Positions 1 to 11,667 of a stretch of DNA of 36,668 bases are shown piece after piece. Source of the stretch: Pseudomonadota bacterium (GTDB lineage: Bacteria > Desulfobacterota > Desulfarculia > Desulfarculales > Desulfarculaceae); the NCBI GenBank assembly GCA_018819925.1, contig JAHJPG010000032.1, forward strand, positions 1-36,668. The letters run 5' to 3'. Below the pieces are notes generated by a model. That model saw nothing but the letters and a program-made list of their open reading frames with translations, searched no databases and was not told the origin of the DNA. A program made the translations under genes and the position numbers. Every line of letters begins with the position of its first letter. Position 1 is the stretch's first letter.

Positions 1-381
1 TTGGGCGTGCCGCCCATCATCAGCGGGCTGCACGAGACCCTGGAGGAGTTGGGTGCCGCGGTGGTGTTCAACGAGGTGCCCCGTCAGTTCGCCATGCTGC
101 CGGGCAAGGTGGACCCGGGCAGCCTGGCGGAGCAATACGCCCGCTACACCTATCCCTACGAGGTGGGAGCCCGGATACGGGACATCCGCCAGAAGGCCGC
201 CGGCCGGGGCTTGGACGGTCTTATTCACTACACCCAGAGTTTTTGCTGGCGCCAGATGCAGGACCTGGTGCTGCGCCGGGAGTTGGATCTGCCCCTGCTC
301 ACCCTGGAGGGCGACCGGGTGGCCCCGGTGGACGGACGCACCCGTCTGCGCCTGGAAGCCTTTGTGGAGGTGTTGGGCTGA
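1..381 (+). CDS. 2-hydroxyacyl-CoA dehydratase subunit, HgdB/FldC family (5' truncated by window)
   Basis: This is the C-terminal 126 residues of a 2-hydroxyglutaryl-CoA dehydratase D-component type protein. The family recognition rests on the segment IHYTQSFCWRQ near residue 76, followed by LRRELDLPLLTLEGDR and the RTRLRLEAF tail, which is the usual C-terminal pattern. The family uses a [4Fe-4S] cluster and single-electron chemistry to dehydrate 2-hydroxyacyl-CoAs, or relates to benzoyl-CoA reductase subunits. The Cys in FCW is a likely cluster ligand. The frame is open to the left edge, so the TTG at base 1 is not the true start and about two thirds of the gene lies outside. It is followed by a 59-base gap before the Mrp gene. 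The substrate cannot be told from this fragment. Confidence 0.85.
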   Translation: MGVPPIISGLHETLEELGAAVVFNEVPRQFAMLPGKVDPGSLAEQYARYTYPYEVGARIRDIRQKAAGRGLDGLIHYTQSFCWRQMQDLVLRRELDLPLLTLEGDRVAPVDGRTRLRLEAFVEVLG

Positions 382-440
382 TTCCGTTGCTACTGGTATC
401 CTAAAGGCCAAATTTTATTCGCGCGACGATTGGAGCGATC

Positions 441-1496
441 ATGTCCGATAAAGACCAGAAGTTCCCCATCGATCTGGAGTTGGAAGCACCCCTGAAGAAG
501 GTTCGCTACCCCGGCTTTGACATGGATATATTGGCCATGCAATTGGTTACCGAGGCTCATGTGGAGGACGGCAAGGCGGTGATCCGTTTGCGTCCCATTT
601 CCGCCCCGCCCGAGGTGCGCGAGGAGTTGGAAAACCAGATCGCCGCCGTGGTGCGCGAGGCCACAGGGGTCCAGGAGATCGAGGTGTATTCGCCCGAGCC
701 GCCTCCGGCCAAAAAGGAGGAAAAAGGCCCTCGTCCCATCGACGGCGTAAAGTGGGTGGTGCCGGTGGCCTCGGGCAAAGGCGGAGTGGGCAAGTCCACC
801 GTGGCGGTGAACCTGGCCATGGCCTTGTCCGCCCTGGGTCTCAAGGTTGGCATCCTGGACCTGGACCTCTACGGCCCCTCGGTGCCCATGATGCTGGGCA
901 TGACCAAGGCCAAGCCCGACGCCATCGGCCAGCAGATCGCCCCGGTGGAGGCCCATGGCCTCAAGGCCATGTCCGTGGGTTTTCTCATCAAGGCCGACAC
1001 CGCCCTCATCTGGCGCGGCCCCTTGGTGATGAAGGCGGTGCGCCAGCTCCTGCACGAAGTGGTCTGGGCCCCTCTAGACGTGCTGATACTGGACCTCCCT
1101 CCGGGCACCGGCGACGTGCAGATATCCATGGCCCAGGAGGTGCCCATCACCGGGGCGGTGGTGGTTACCACTCCCCAGGACGTGGCCCTCACCGACGCCA
1201 TCAAGGGGGTGGACATGTTCCGCCAGGTGAGCGCTCCCCTGCTGGGCATCGTGGAGAACATGAGCTACTTCAACTGCCCCGACTGCGGCGGGCGTCACGA
1301 AATTTTTGGGCACGGTTCGGTGGAGCCCTTGTGCGCCAGGCTGGGCGTGCCTTATTTGGGCGAAATCCCCCTGGACCCCACGCTGCGCAAGTTGGCCGAC
1401 CTGGGCCAGCCCCGGGAGGTTCTGAAAATACCGGCCGGCGAACCCTACCGCGTCTTGGCCAAAAAGGTGCTGGCCCAATTGGAAAGCGAAGATTGA
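441..1496 (+). CDS. Mrp/ApbC (NBP35-type) Fe-S cluster carrier P-loop ATPase
   Basis: This 351-residue protein is predicted to be a cytosolic carrier that assembles and hands on [4Fe-4S] clusters. Residues about 20-85 form a MIP18/DUF59-like domain. A linker rich in Pro, Glu and Lys follows. The ParA/MinD-type P-loop domain then has the deviant Walker A GKGGVGKST at 112-120 and DLDLYGPSVPMMLG just after it. The CxxC motif C279-P-D-C282, expected to bridge a shared cluster in the dimer, is present. Length and order match Mrp proteins that keep the N-terminal domain. The next gene, 19 bases downstream, is a Nfu-type protein, so the pair looks like a Fe-S maturation unit. That fits a neighbourhood full of Fe-S enzymes. 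Family certainty is high; the client proteins are unknown. Confidence 0.93.
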   Translation: MSDKDQKFPIDLELEAPLKKVRYPGFDMDILAMQLVTEAHVEDGKAVIRLRPISAPPEVREELENQIAAVVREATGVQEIEVYSPEPPPAKKEEKGPRPIDGVKWVVPVASGKGGVGKSTVAVNLAMALSALGLKVGILDLDLYGPSVPMMLGMTKAKPDAIGQQIAPVEAHGLKAMSVGFLIKADTALIWRGPLVMKAVRQLLHEVVWAPLDVLILDLPPGTGDVQISMAQEVPITGAVVVTTPQDVALTDAIKGVDMFRQVSAPLLGIVENMSYFNCPDCGGRHEIFGHGSVEPLCARLGVPYLGEIPLDPTLRKLADLGQPREVLKIPAGEPYRVLAKKVLAQLESED

Positions 1497-1515
1497 TCAT
1501 AAGGGAGAGCTTGTC

Positions 1516-1752
1516 ATGGCCGAACTGAACCGCGAGGCGGTGGAGCAGGCCCTGGGCCAGGCCCGCATCGAGTTGATGAAGCACAAAGGCAACGTTGAGC
1601 TTCTGGGGGTCAACGACCAGGGTGTGGTGTTGGTGCGCTTGGTGGGGTCCTGTTCGGGCTGCGCCTCGGCCAACATCACCCTCAAGGAGATCATCGAAAA
1701 GTCCCTCAAGGAGCAATTGCCCGGCGTCACCCGGGTGGAAGCCTTGATGTAA
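1516..1752 (+). CDS. Nfu-type NifU C-terminal domain protein
   Basis: This 78-residue stand-alone NifU C-terminal domain carries the signature [13 protein letters not shown], with C46 and C49 forming the CxxC cluster-binding site. Proteins of this family act as intermediate Fe-S carriers, binding a cluster between two monomers. The length is normal for a minimal Nfu and there is no A-type or other added domain. A GAG-rich ribosome-binding site (GGGAGAG) precedes the ATG. The gene sits 19 bases after mrp and 10 bases before queC, so the three are probably co-transcribed. QueC itself does not need a cluster, but the later queuosine enzymes QueE and QueG do, which may be incidental. Confidence 0.92.
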   Translation: MAELNREAVEQALGQARIELMKHKGNVELLGVNDQGVVLVRLVGSCSGCASANITLKEIIEKSLKEQLPGVTRVEALM

Positions 1753-1762
1753 AATTGGGCCG

Positions 1763-2464
1763 ATGACTCAAGCAGCCACAAATCCCCGGGCCGTGGTGCT
1801 GCTTTCCGGCGGCCTGGATTCAACCACCTGCCTGGCCATGGCCCGGGCCCAGGGCTATGAGTGCTTGGCCCTGACCGTACTCTACGGCCAGCGCCACCGG
1901 GTGGAGATTCAGGCGGCCCGGCGGGTGGCCCAGGCCTTGGGCGCGGCCCGGCATCTGGAGATCGTCGTGGACCTGGGCGCCTTTGGCGGCTCGGCCCTCA
2001 CCGCCGATATCGAGGTGCCCAAGGGCCGCTCCGAGGCCGACATCTCCGGGGGCATCCCCATCACCTACGTGCCGGCGCGCAACACCGTGTTTCTTTCTCT
2101 GGCCCTGGCCTGGGCCGAGGCGTTGGACTGCACCGAGCTTTTCATCGGGGTCAACGCCCTGGACTACTCCGGCTATCCCGACTGCCGCCCCGAGTTCATC
2201 ATGGCCTTTGAAAATTTGGCCAATATGGCCACCAAGATGGCCACCGCCCAGGGCCGGCGCATCAGAGTTCACGCTCCCTTGATCCGCATGAGCAAGGCCC
2301 AGATCATCAAAGCCGGCTTGGAGTTGGGAGTGGACTACGGCCTTACCCATTCCTGTTACGACCCCACCCCGGATGGCCGCCCCTGCGAACAGTGCGACTC
2401 CTGCCTGCTCAGGGCCAAGGGCTTCGCCGAGGCCGGGGTGGCTGATCCCGTGTTCTCTAAGTGA
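1763..2464 (+). CDS. queC: 7-cyano-7-deazaguanine synthase QueC
   Basis: QueC converts 7-carboxy-7-deazaguanine to preQ0 with ATP and ammonia, on the way to tRNA queuosine. The 233-residue protein begins with the PP-loop ATP pyrophosphatase motif [13 protein letters not shown] (residues about 11-23). It ends with the structural zinc site formed by C198, C208, C211 and C214 in the segment from SCYDPT to CDSC. The internal ITYVPARNT segment is also typical. Length is normal for the family. It starts 10 bases after the Nfu gene and the molybdenum-related fusion gene follows 17 bases later, so it belongs to the same plus-strand run. Sister genes queD, queE and queF are not in the window. Confidence 0.96.
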   Translation: MTQAATNPRAVVLLSGGLDSTTCLAMARAQGYECLALTVLYGQRHRVEIQAARRVAQALGAARHLEIVVDLGAFGGSALTADIEVPKGRSEADISGGIPITYVPARNTVFLSLALAWAEALDCTELFIGVNALDYSGYPDCRPEFIMAFENLANMATKMATAQGRRIRVHAPLIRMSKAQIIKAGLELGVDYGLTHSCYDPTPDGRPCEQCDSCLLRAKGFAEAGVADPVFSK

Positions 2465-2481
2465 AATAACAAGGTGCAGCC

Positions 2482-3840
2482 ATGGCTTTGCCCAAGAGTG
2501 AAGTCGCCGGGATTATTCTGGCCGCCGGTCTTTCCACCCGCTTTGGCGGGGAGAAGCTGACCACCCCCCTGGCGGGACGCCCCCTGGCCTTTTGGGCCAT
2601 CGAGGCCGCCCTGACATCACGCCTGGGGAGGGTGGTCCTGGTCACCCGGCCGGAATTGGCCGGTGAATTGGCCGCCACCTTCCCCGGCCTGGAGTTGGTG
2701 CTCAACCACCAGGCCCATCAGGGGCAGGCATCGTCCCTGCGCCTGGGGCTGGAAGCCCTGGGTCCCGGCCACAGCCATGCGCTTTTCCTGTTGGCCGACC
2801 AGCCTTTGTTGACCTCGGACTTGATAAACAGCTTCGTGGACAAGGCCGAATCAGGAATCGGCCTGGCCGCTCTGGCCGGCAGCGAGTCCTTCTCTCCCCC
2901 CACCCTGTTCGCCCGCGGCTTTTGGAAAGACCTGGGGCAAGCTCAGGGCGACTCCGGGGGCCGGGAAATCCTGCGAGCCCATGCCGGCGAGGCCGCGTTC
3001 CTGACGCCAAACTTTCCCCTGGCCGGGCTGGACGTGGACACCCCCGAACAGCTTGGACGGGCCGAGGCGGTGCTCTGCCAACGCTTCAGCCGGGCCCTGG
3101 AGTTGGAGCACGGGGATATGGTGAGCCTGGTGGGCGCGGGCGGCAAAACCAGCCTGCTGGAAACCCTGGCCTCGGAGCAGGCGTCCGCTGGCCAGGCGGT
3201 GTTGGCCACCACCACCACCCATATCTTCCGCCCCAGCGGCCAGGTGCTTTTGGAGCCCCACGAACAGTGGCTGCCAGAGCGCATAGCCCGGCGCCTGGCC
3301 CCCGGCTGGTGCCTCACCGTGGCGGCCGGCGCCACCTCCGGCGAGGACCGCCCCAAACTCAAGGGCCTCACTCCCCAAAGCGTGGACTGGCTATGGGAAG
3401 AAGGAGTGGCTCCGCTCATCCTGGTGGAGGCGGATGGGGCGCGCCGCTTGCCTTTGAAAGCTCCGCGAACCCACGAGCCGGTGACCCCTCTGGCCACCAC
3501 CGTGCTGGTGGGCGTCCTGGGACTTTCCGCTATGGGGCAGCCGGTGGATGATGAGCATGTGTTGGCCGTGCCCGAATTCTGCGCCCTCACCGGGGCCGCG
3601 CCGGGGGAAGCCGTGACCCCCGCTCATCTGGCCGCCCTGGCGGCGCATCCCAAGGGCCTGTTCAAAAAGGCCCCGCCCCGGGCCCGCAAGGCGTTGGTGC
3701 TGAACCAGGGCGAGTTGCCCGGCGCTGCCGAGGCGGCTCGGCAGGTCGCCGAAATGGTCAGCGAACAAGAACCCGCCCTGAGGGTGCTGCTCACCAGCTT
3801 GCAGCGGGGTGAGTGCGAAGTTTTGTTGGAGGGAGACTAG
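2482..3840 (+). CDS. MocA-like MPT cytidylyltransferase fused to YqeC (selenium-dependent Mo hydroxylase accessory)
   Basis: This 452-residue protein has two parts. Residues 1-195 are a MobA/MocA-type nucleotidyltransferase with LAAGLSTRFGGEK at 13-25 and LLADQPLL at 103-110; MocA makes molybdopterin cytosine dinucleotide. Residues 205-452 match YqeC, with a P-loop-like GAGGKTSL at 218-225, TTTTHIFRP at 243-251, and EADGARRLPLKAP further on. YqeC is a marker of selenium-dependent molybdenum hydroxylases, where a labile selenium ligates Mo. Seen: the two families in one frame. Inferred: the fusion couples dinucleotide formation to selenium insertion in the Mo hydroxylase encoded nearby at 6219-9816. 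Its stop codon overlaps the convergent UPF0280 stop by 3 bases. An AAGGTG ribosome-binding site precedes the ATG. Function of the YqeC half is not biochemically settled. Confidence 0.9.
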   Translation: MALPKSEVAGIILAAGLSTRFGGEKLTTPLAGRPLAFWAIEAALTSRLGRVVLVTRPELAGELAATFPGLELVLNHQAHQGQASSLRLGLEALGPGHSHALFLLADQPLLTSDLINSFVDKAESGIGLAALAGSESFSPPTLFARGFWKDLGQAQGDSGGREILRAHAGEAAFLTPNFPLAGLDVDTPEQLGRAEAVLCQRFSRALELEHGDMVSLVGAGGKTSLLETLASEQASAGQAVLATTTTHIFRPSGQVLLEPHEQWLPERIARRLAPGWCLTVAAGATSGEDRPKLKGLTPQSVDWLWEEGVAPLILVEADGARRLPLKAPRTHEPVTPLATTVLVGVLGLSAMGQPVDDEHVLAVPEFCALTGAAPGEAVTPAHLAALAAHPKGLFKKAPPRARKALVLNQGELPGAAEAARQVAEMVSEQEPALRVLLTSLQRGECEVLLEGD

Positions 3841-4724
3841 GCGGCCAAGAGTTTTGCCGCGGCAGCCGGTCCGGCCAAGGTGATGCGCTGCCCCTGATCC
3901 AGCAGCAGGGCCTCGCCCTGCACCAACACCAGGCAGCCCACGATGAGTCCCCGGCGGTGCAGGCGGCGGGCCAAGTCCCTGGCCCCGCGCAAGGCGGCCA
4001 GACGCTGAGTGCGCGGCAAAGGCCCCACCTTGGTGGTGACCTTCTGCCCGCCCAACCCACAGTCAGGATCGATGTCTTGCGCCGGGGCGGACTCTGAACC
4101 CGGGTCCTGGGCCTGGGCCGCGTTACCCAGGGCGGTGGCCGCTGCATCGGCCTGGGCCGCGCTGGTGGCCCATACCGTGACCAGATCGGCCACCCCCGAG
4201 CTGTGGCTGCGGCCCCGCCAGCCGCTGCTGGCCACCCCGCCGATGCCGTCGCCGCCGCGCAGGTTCAGGCGGCCCATAAGGGGTGAGGGCTCCCCCTCCG
4301 GCGCGTCGGGCGGCTTCACGCCCACCCGCAAGGATTGGCCCGGCGACAGGCGCACCGCGATGTCCCCGCCGTTGTTCACCACCACCCGGTCCGCGCCCAG
4401 GGCCAGGGCGAACTCGGCCACCTCGTCGGCCACCGCCCCGGCCACCGCCGCCAACGGAGCCAGGCCGCTGTCCACCGTGCGGCAGGCCCGGGCGGCCCGT
4501 TCCACCACCGGCGGCAGGGGACGCCCAGCCGGCAGCTCGCGCACCCGGCGGCGCACGTAGCCCTGAAACTCGGCCAGCACCTTGAGGCAACGCAAAGCCG
4601 CCCGGGCGGCTTGGGCGGCCATCACCGGGCGGGGTTCGCCGCCTTGCCAGGCGGCTATGGTCAAGGTCATGGGGCCCCAGTCCACCAGGACCAGGTCGGG
4701 GCGTATTACTTGGACCGGATCCAA
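3837..4724 (-). CDS. UPF0280 family protein (ApbE-like fold)
   Basis: This protein of up to 295 residues is the last gene of the minus-strand operon. Family features are the segment RTVDSGLAPLAAVAGAVAD, followed by ADRVVVNNGGDIAVRL and a C-terminal SSGVADLVTVWATSAAQADAAATALGNA stretch split here by its loops. UPF0280 proteins belong to the ApbE-like fold group, whose best-known members transfer FMN to proteins. The start is ambiguous: TTG at 4724 keeps the family N-terminus (VIRPDLVLVDWGPM), GTG at 4685 and ATG at 4670 are shorter alternatives, and none has a clear ribosome-binding site. It follows the Hnr-like gene, with a short overlap if the TTG is used. The pairing suggests a maturation role for that flavoprotein, but no function is proven. 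Confidence 0.85.
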   Translation of the reverse strand: MDPVQVIRPDLVLVDWGPMTLTIAAWQGGEPRPVMAAQAARAALRCLKVLAEFQGYVRRRVRELPAGRPLPPVVERAARACRTVDSGLAPLAAVAGAVADEVAEFALALGADRVVVNNGGDIAVRLSPGQSLRVGVKPPDAPEGEPSPLMGRLNLRGGDGIGGVASSGWRGRSHSSGVADLVTVWATSAAQADAAATALGNAAQAQDPGSESAPAQDIDPDCGLGGQKVTTKVGPLPRTQRLAALRGARDLARRLHRRGLIVGCLVLVQGEALLLDQGQRITLAGPAAAAKLLAA

Positions 4725-6218
4725 GGCACCGGTTCCGTGGCCAAGAAAGGCTTCACCGCCTCCATGTGGCCGCCCATTTGTTTGTAGTCGCTCAGGCGCA
4801 TGGTGTATTCGATGGGAGCCACCGTGGCCGGGGTGGGCACCCAGGTGAAGCCGCCGGGCCGCACCTTCTCCACGTCCACGTAGAAGGTGATGCCGCCTCC
4901 GGGCAGGACAAACACCTTGGCCCCGCCGCAGGTGAGCACCGCCTTGGCCGCGTGCACCGCCCGGGTGAGGCGCAGGGGATAGCGCACCGCCCCGGCCCGG
5001 GCCGAGCCCCCTGCCCCGCCCACGTACACCGCCGACACCCGCGACTCCTGGCAGGTTTCGGCCAGGGCGGCCACCGCCAGGCGGGCCTTTTCGGTCAACT
5101 GGGTGAGCTTGAACTTGCCGTCGTCGCCCAATACGAACATGGCCGCGTTCTGGCCGGTGGTCTCGGTGATGAGCAGGGTGGACCCCGGAGGTGTGAGGCC
5201 GGTGTCCACCTTGGCCACGATGTCCAAGGGATTGTCCAGGCCGGTGCCGCCCCAGCCCTTGCCGTGGGTGCCGAAATAGCGCCCCGGGGTGGAGCGCTTG
5301 AAGCACAACTCCACCCCGCCCGGGGTCAGGCCCAGGCAGCGCCCGGCGGCGTGATGGCTGAACAGGCTGGTGATGTGGTGGTCCAACACCACCACCTCGT
5401 CGGCGGCCTCCTTGAAAAACGGCGCGAACAGCCCGGCCGAGGCCGAGCCGCAGCCCACCCGCATTTTTTCCACCAACTCTCCGTCGATGACCGGAGGTTG
5501 CCCCACCTGGATATCCAGCTTGGCCCCGCCCTTCACCTTGAGCCGAACCGCCTCGCGGTTGGCTATGGCCGCCACCGCCCGGGCGGCGGCAAAGCCGTGC
5601 CGGCCGGTGAGGCGGTTGACTCCGCCGATGGCCAGCATCTTGGAGCCGTACTCCTCGGTTTCCACCATGCCCACGGTACGGCCCTCGAAACTCACCGCCG
5701 CGCCTTCGGGGCCCACCTCCAGATCGGTGTCGATCTTCACCTTGAGCCCGGAGTAGGACAGCGGGGCCTCGGTGACCACGGTGACCACCTCCACTCCGTC
5801 CCGCTCGTGGCTAACGATATAGGGGGCGGGCACGTAGTCGGGATAGGTGCCCCCGGCTCCGATGGCGGTGATGCTGGGGCGCTCGATGATGAGCTCCGGT
5901 TCGGGGCCCACCTCCCGGGCCACCTCGGCGTAGGTTAGCAAGGGGCGGGTGCGTATCAGCTCCTGGCCGTGGTTGGAGTAGCGGCCGCAGGCTCCGGTCA
6001 GCCCCTCGGGAACCCGGCAGCCCACCGGGCAGTGACCGCACTCCTGGGCGCCGGGCACTGGGATCACTTCATCGATCACCGCCTCACGGGGGCACACTCT
6101 GAGGCAGGTGCGGCATTCCACGCATCCCTGGTCGATAACCGCCTTTTTGTCGCTCAAAGACACGGCGGCCACCGGGCAGTCCTTAACGCACAGGCCGCAG
6201 CCGTTGCAGCGCTCCAGA

Positions 6219-6229
<11 letters not shown>
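4706..6229 (-). CDS. hnr: 6-hydroxynicotinate reductase-like Fe-S flavoprotein
   Basis: The predicted reaction is ferredoxin-dependent reduction of 6-hydroxynicotinate to 1,4,5,6-tetrahydro-6-oxonicotinate. The 507-residue protein opens with two ferredoxin motifs, C8-C11-C14-C18 and C36-C39-C42-C46, then a third cysteine group, C64-C67-C71-C81. This matches the two [4Fe-4S] and one [2Fe-2S] clusters reported for the Eubacterium barkeri enzyme, which also has covalently bound flavin. The remaining 400 residues are glycine-rich and match that family only. The start is GTG at 6229, overlapping the end of the Mo-subunit gene by 11 bases, so translation is probably coupled. Position between a nicotinate dehydrogenase-like enzyme and UPF0280, with an enamidase divergent, strongly supports the call. 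A related substrate such as another hydroxypyridine is the main alternative. Confidence 0.85.
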
Positions 6230-8476
<2,247 letters not shown>

Positions 8477-8480
<4 letters not shown>

Positions 8481-9333
8481 GACCGCGCCTCCAGTTGGGC
8501 CCAGGCGCGGCTCAAGGCTCGGGCGGTGATTCGGGCGATGGCCGGGACCTTGTAGGTGGCCGAAGCACGCCAACCGCATACGTCGGTGAAGTGGCCGGCC
8601 GCCTTCTCGCCCGCCGCCCGCCACAACTCCGGGCCGGGCGTCGCGCCCTGAATTAGCTCTTCCACGTCGCGTAGGCGGCGTGGGGTGGGAAAGCAGGACC
8701 CCAGCACCACCCGGGGGTCGGACAGCTCCCGGTCCAGGCACGCGGCCAGATTCAGCCGGGACACGGCCACCTCTTGGCGGCGTCCCACCTTGAGGAAGGC
8801 CTGGCCCCTGGTCTCGGCCGGCGGGTCCAGGGCATAGCCCAGGATCAGCTCGCCTTGGGCCAGGGTGGTTTTGTTGGGAGCGGTGATGAGTTCGCCGAGA
8901 GGGCAATGGCGCATCCCTCCCAGGGAGGCGATCTCGGCCACCGCGTCCAGGGCCACCAGGGCGCTGAGGCCGTCGGCCGCTGGCGAGGCGTTGGCCACGT
9001 TGCCGCCGATGGTGGCGGTTTGGCGCACCTGCATGGAACCCACTGTGGCCGCGGCCTGGGCCAACACCGGGATGCGCCGGGCCACCCGGGGGTCTTCTTC
9101 CAAGCAGCGGAAGGTGAGCCCGGCCCCGAGATAATAAGCGGGGCCGTCCAATTCCAGGCGCCCCAGTTCGGGCAGGCGGGTTACGTCCAAAATCAGTTCG
9201 GGAAGCTCTGTGCCGCTCAGGCGGGCCTGGCGCAAGGCCAGCATCAGGTCCGTGCCGCCGGCCAGCACCTTGGCTCCTGGGTGGGACAGGGCATTGAGGG
9301 CTTCATCGAGGGTGGCGGGGGTCAGGAAGCGGC

Positions 9334-9337
<4 letters not shown>
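8477..9337 (-). CDS. FAD-binding subunit of molybdenum hydroxylase (NdhF/CoxM type)
   Basis: This 286-residue protein is the flavin subunit that passes electrons from the 2Fe-2S subunit to the acceptor. Both FAD pyrophosphate-binding signatures of the CO dehydrogenase/xanthine dehydrogenase family are present: AGGTDLM at 26-32 and TIGGNVANASPAAD at 109-122. Length is normal for a separate FAD subunit, and a CO_deh_flav_C type C-terminus follows (KVGRRQEVAVSRLN). Its start overlaps the stop of the 2Fe-2S gene by four bases (ATGA at 9337-9334), and its stop overlaps the start of the Mo subunit the same way. The three subunits are therefore translationally coupled in the order S-F-LM. No 4Fe-4S insertion typical of 4-hydroxybenzoyl-CoA reductase is seen. 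Confidence 0.93.
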
Positions 9338-9816
<479 letters not shown>

Positions 9817-9829
9817 GGCCCATCAGCCC

Positions 9830-11143
9830 CTAACGGTTCATCATGGCCGGCAACATGGTGGCAATGCCGGGGATGACCGTGATCAAAATGACCACCAGGA
9901 AAACCGCCAGCAAAAATGGCGCCACCCCCCGGAAGATGGTTTCCACCTTGACGTCCTTGGCCACTCCGGCCACGGTGAAGATGTTCAGGCCCATGGGCGG
10001 GGTGATAAGGCCGGCTTCCATCATCAACACCGCGATCACCCCGAACCAGATGGGGTCGAAGTGCAGTGCGGTGATGATGGGATAGATCACCGGCAGGGTG
10101 AGCACCATCATGGAAATGGCGTCCAGGAAGCAGCCCAGGAACAGGTAGATCAAGATGATCACCACGTGGATCAGGTAGCGCGAAACCTCCAGGCCCGCCG
10201 CCCAACCGGCCACCTCCATGGGGATGGTGGACAGGGCCAAGAAGTAGCTGAACACGTTGGCTCCGGCCACCAGGAACAGAACCATCACCGATATGCGCAC
10301 CGACTCGAACAGGGCGCCGACCAGCACCTGCCAGCTAAGGTTTCCCTTGACCATGGCCACGATGAACAAAACCGTGGCGCCAACCGCGCCGGCCTCGGTG
10401 GGAGTGAAGAAGCCGGCGTAGATTCCACCCATTACGATCATAAACAGCACCAAGGGCTCCCAAACGCCCTTGAGTGAAGCTATCTTTTGGGCCCAGGTGA
10501 CCTTTTCCGGGCTGGCCGGGGCGATGGCCGGGTTCATCTTGACCCAGGCCACCACGATGCCAATGTAGGCAAAGGTAAGCAGGAGGCCCGGCAGCATGCC
10601 CGCCACCAAAAGCTTGCCGATGGATTGCTCGGTGAGCATGCCGTAGACCACGAAGCCGATGCTGGGGGGGATCAAGAAACCCAGGGTGCCGCCGGCGGCC
10701 ACCGCGCCCGTGGCCAGGCGGGGATCGTAGTTGAAGCGCTTCATCTCAGGCAGGGCCACGGTGCCCATGGTGGCCGCCGTGGCCACCGAGGAGCCCGACA
10801 CCGCCGCGAAGCCGCCGCAAGCGCCGATGGTGGCTATGGCCAAGCCCCCGGGCAGGCGGCGCATCCACTTGTCAAAGGTCCCGTACAACTCCCGGGTGAT
10901 GCCCGAACTGCTGGCGAAACCGCCCATGACGATGAACAGGGGTATCACCGTATAGGGGTAAAAGGAAGCGACCTCCCACACCGTGCTGGCCACTTTGGGC
11001 AGCGCGGCGTCAAAAGAGGCCAGGTAGCCGATGCCGGAAAAGCCCACCAGCATCAAGGCAAAGGCTATGGGCATGCCCAAAAACAGGAGCACGAAGACGG
11101 CTATGGTGCCGATTACTCCTACCGTGACGGGATCCAGCATCAT
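9830..11143 (-). CDS. dctM: TRAP transporter large permease, DctM family
   Basis: This 437-residue, strongly hydrophobic protein with about 12 predicted membrane segments is the cation-coupled translocation subunit of a TRAP uptake system. Characteristic segments are PLFIVMGGFASSSGI, GACGGFAAVSGSSVATAATMG and GGTLGFLIPPSIGFVVYG, plus ITPPMGLNIF near the C-terminus. The start ATG overlaps the dctQ stop (ATGA at 11143-11140). It is a separate chain, not fused to DctQ. The transporter is followed on the same transcript by the nicotinate dehydrogenase-like genes, so its substrate is probably the acid degraded by this cluster, either nicotinate or an oxidised derivative. That substrate is inferred from position only. 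Confidence 0.95.
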   Translation of the reverse strand: MMLDPVTVGVIGTIAVFVLLFLGMPIAFALMLVGFSGIGYLASFDAALPKVASTVWEVASFYPYTVIPLFIVMGGFASSSGITRELYGTFDKWMRRLPGGLAIATIGACGGFAAVSGSSVATAATMGTVALPEMKRFNYDPRLATGAVAAGGTLGFLIPPSIGFVVYGMLTEQSIGKLLVAGMLPGLLLTFAYIGIVVAWVKMNPAIAPASPEKVTWAQKIASLKGVWEPLVLFMIVMGGIYAGFFTPTEAGAVGATVLFIVAMVKGNLSWQVLVGALFESVRISVMVLFLVAGANVFSYFLALSTIPMEVAGWAAGLEVSRYLIHVVIILIYLFLGCFLDAISMMVLTLPVIYPIITALHFDPIWFGVIAVLMMEAGLITPPMGLNIFTVAGVAKDVKVETIFRGVAPFLLAVFLVVILITVIPGIATMLPAMMNR

Positions 11144-11628
11144 TTACCTGCCAGCTTGCGCACCGTGTCCACCACATCGCACATCAACTCCAGGCAGAGG
11201 AAAAGGGCGGCAACGGATACCAGCAGCCGGAAGGGATACTGGGGGACGCGCAGCATATCCGAGACCGAAACCTCTTCCATGGCCACTTCGTAGCCTTGCC
11301 AGCAGAGGATGGCGATGATGAAGATGCTCAAGAGTGTGGTTAGTATGTTCAGGGCCAGGGCGACCTTCTCCGGCAAACGGTCGGTGAACATGGTCACCCG
11401 GACGTGGCCCTTTACCTGATGGGTGTAAGACAAGCCCAGCAACAAGAATATAGACAGCATGTAGCTGGAAAGTTCCAGGGTGCCGGGGATGGGCCGGGAC
11501 CAAACGCCCCGGCCCACCACCTCGGCTGTCGTCAACAGCATCATGGGAATGAGCAGAAACATGCCCACGTAGGCCAACCCGCGGGTAACCTTTTGGATAA
11601 GGGTCTTTATGTTTTCGTAAGCTTCCAT
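11140..11628 (-). CDS. dctQ: TRAP transporter small permease, DctQ family
   Basis: This 162-residue protein has four predicted membrane helices, starting near residues 18-38, 48-65, 86-108 and 128-152. The pattern GTLELSSYMLSIFLLLGLSYTHQVKGHVRV is typical of DctQ, with the acidic residue and the HVRV stretch after helix 2. It stabilises the large permease and docks the binding protein complex. A GGGAGG ribosome-binding site lies six bases before the ATG. The gene starts 39 bases after the dctP stop and its own stop overlaps the dctM start. Sequence alone does not show the transported substrate. Confidence 0.93.
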   Translation of the reverse strand: MEAYENIKTLIQKVTRGLAYVGMFLLIPMMLLTTAEVVGRGVWSRPIPGTLELSSYMLSIFLLLGLSYTHQVKGHVRVTMFTDRLPEKVALALNILTTLLSIFIIAILCWQGYEVAMEEVSVSDMLRVPQYPFRLLVSVAALFLCLELMCDVVDTVRKLAGK

Positions 11629-11667
11629 GGGACCTCCCGGGTCCGGAGCATGCGCCTGCTTAAGAGG

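Noticed and set aside
8481-8906. Upstream extension of the Mo-subunit frame
   Set aside because: The added residues are low-complexity and overlap the FAD-subunit gene. The ATG at 8480 in an ATGA overlap begins exactly where homology begins.
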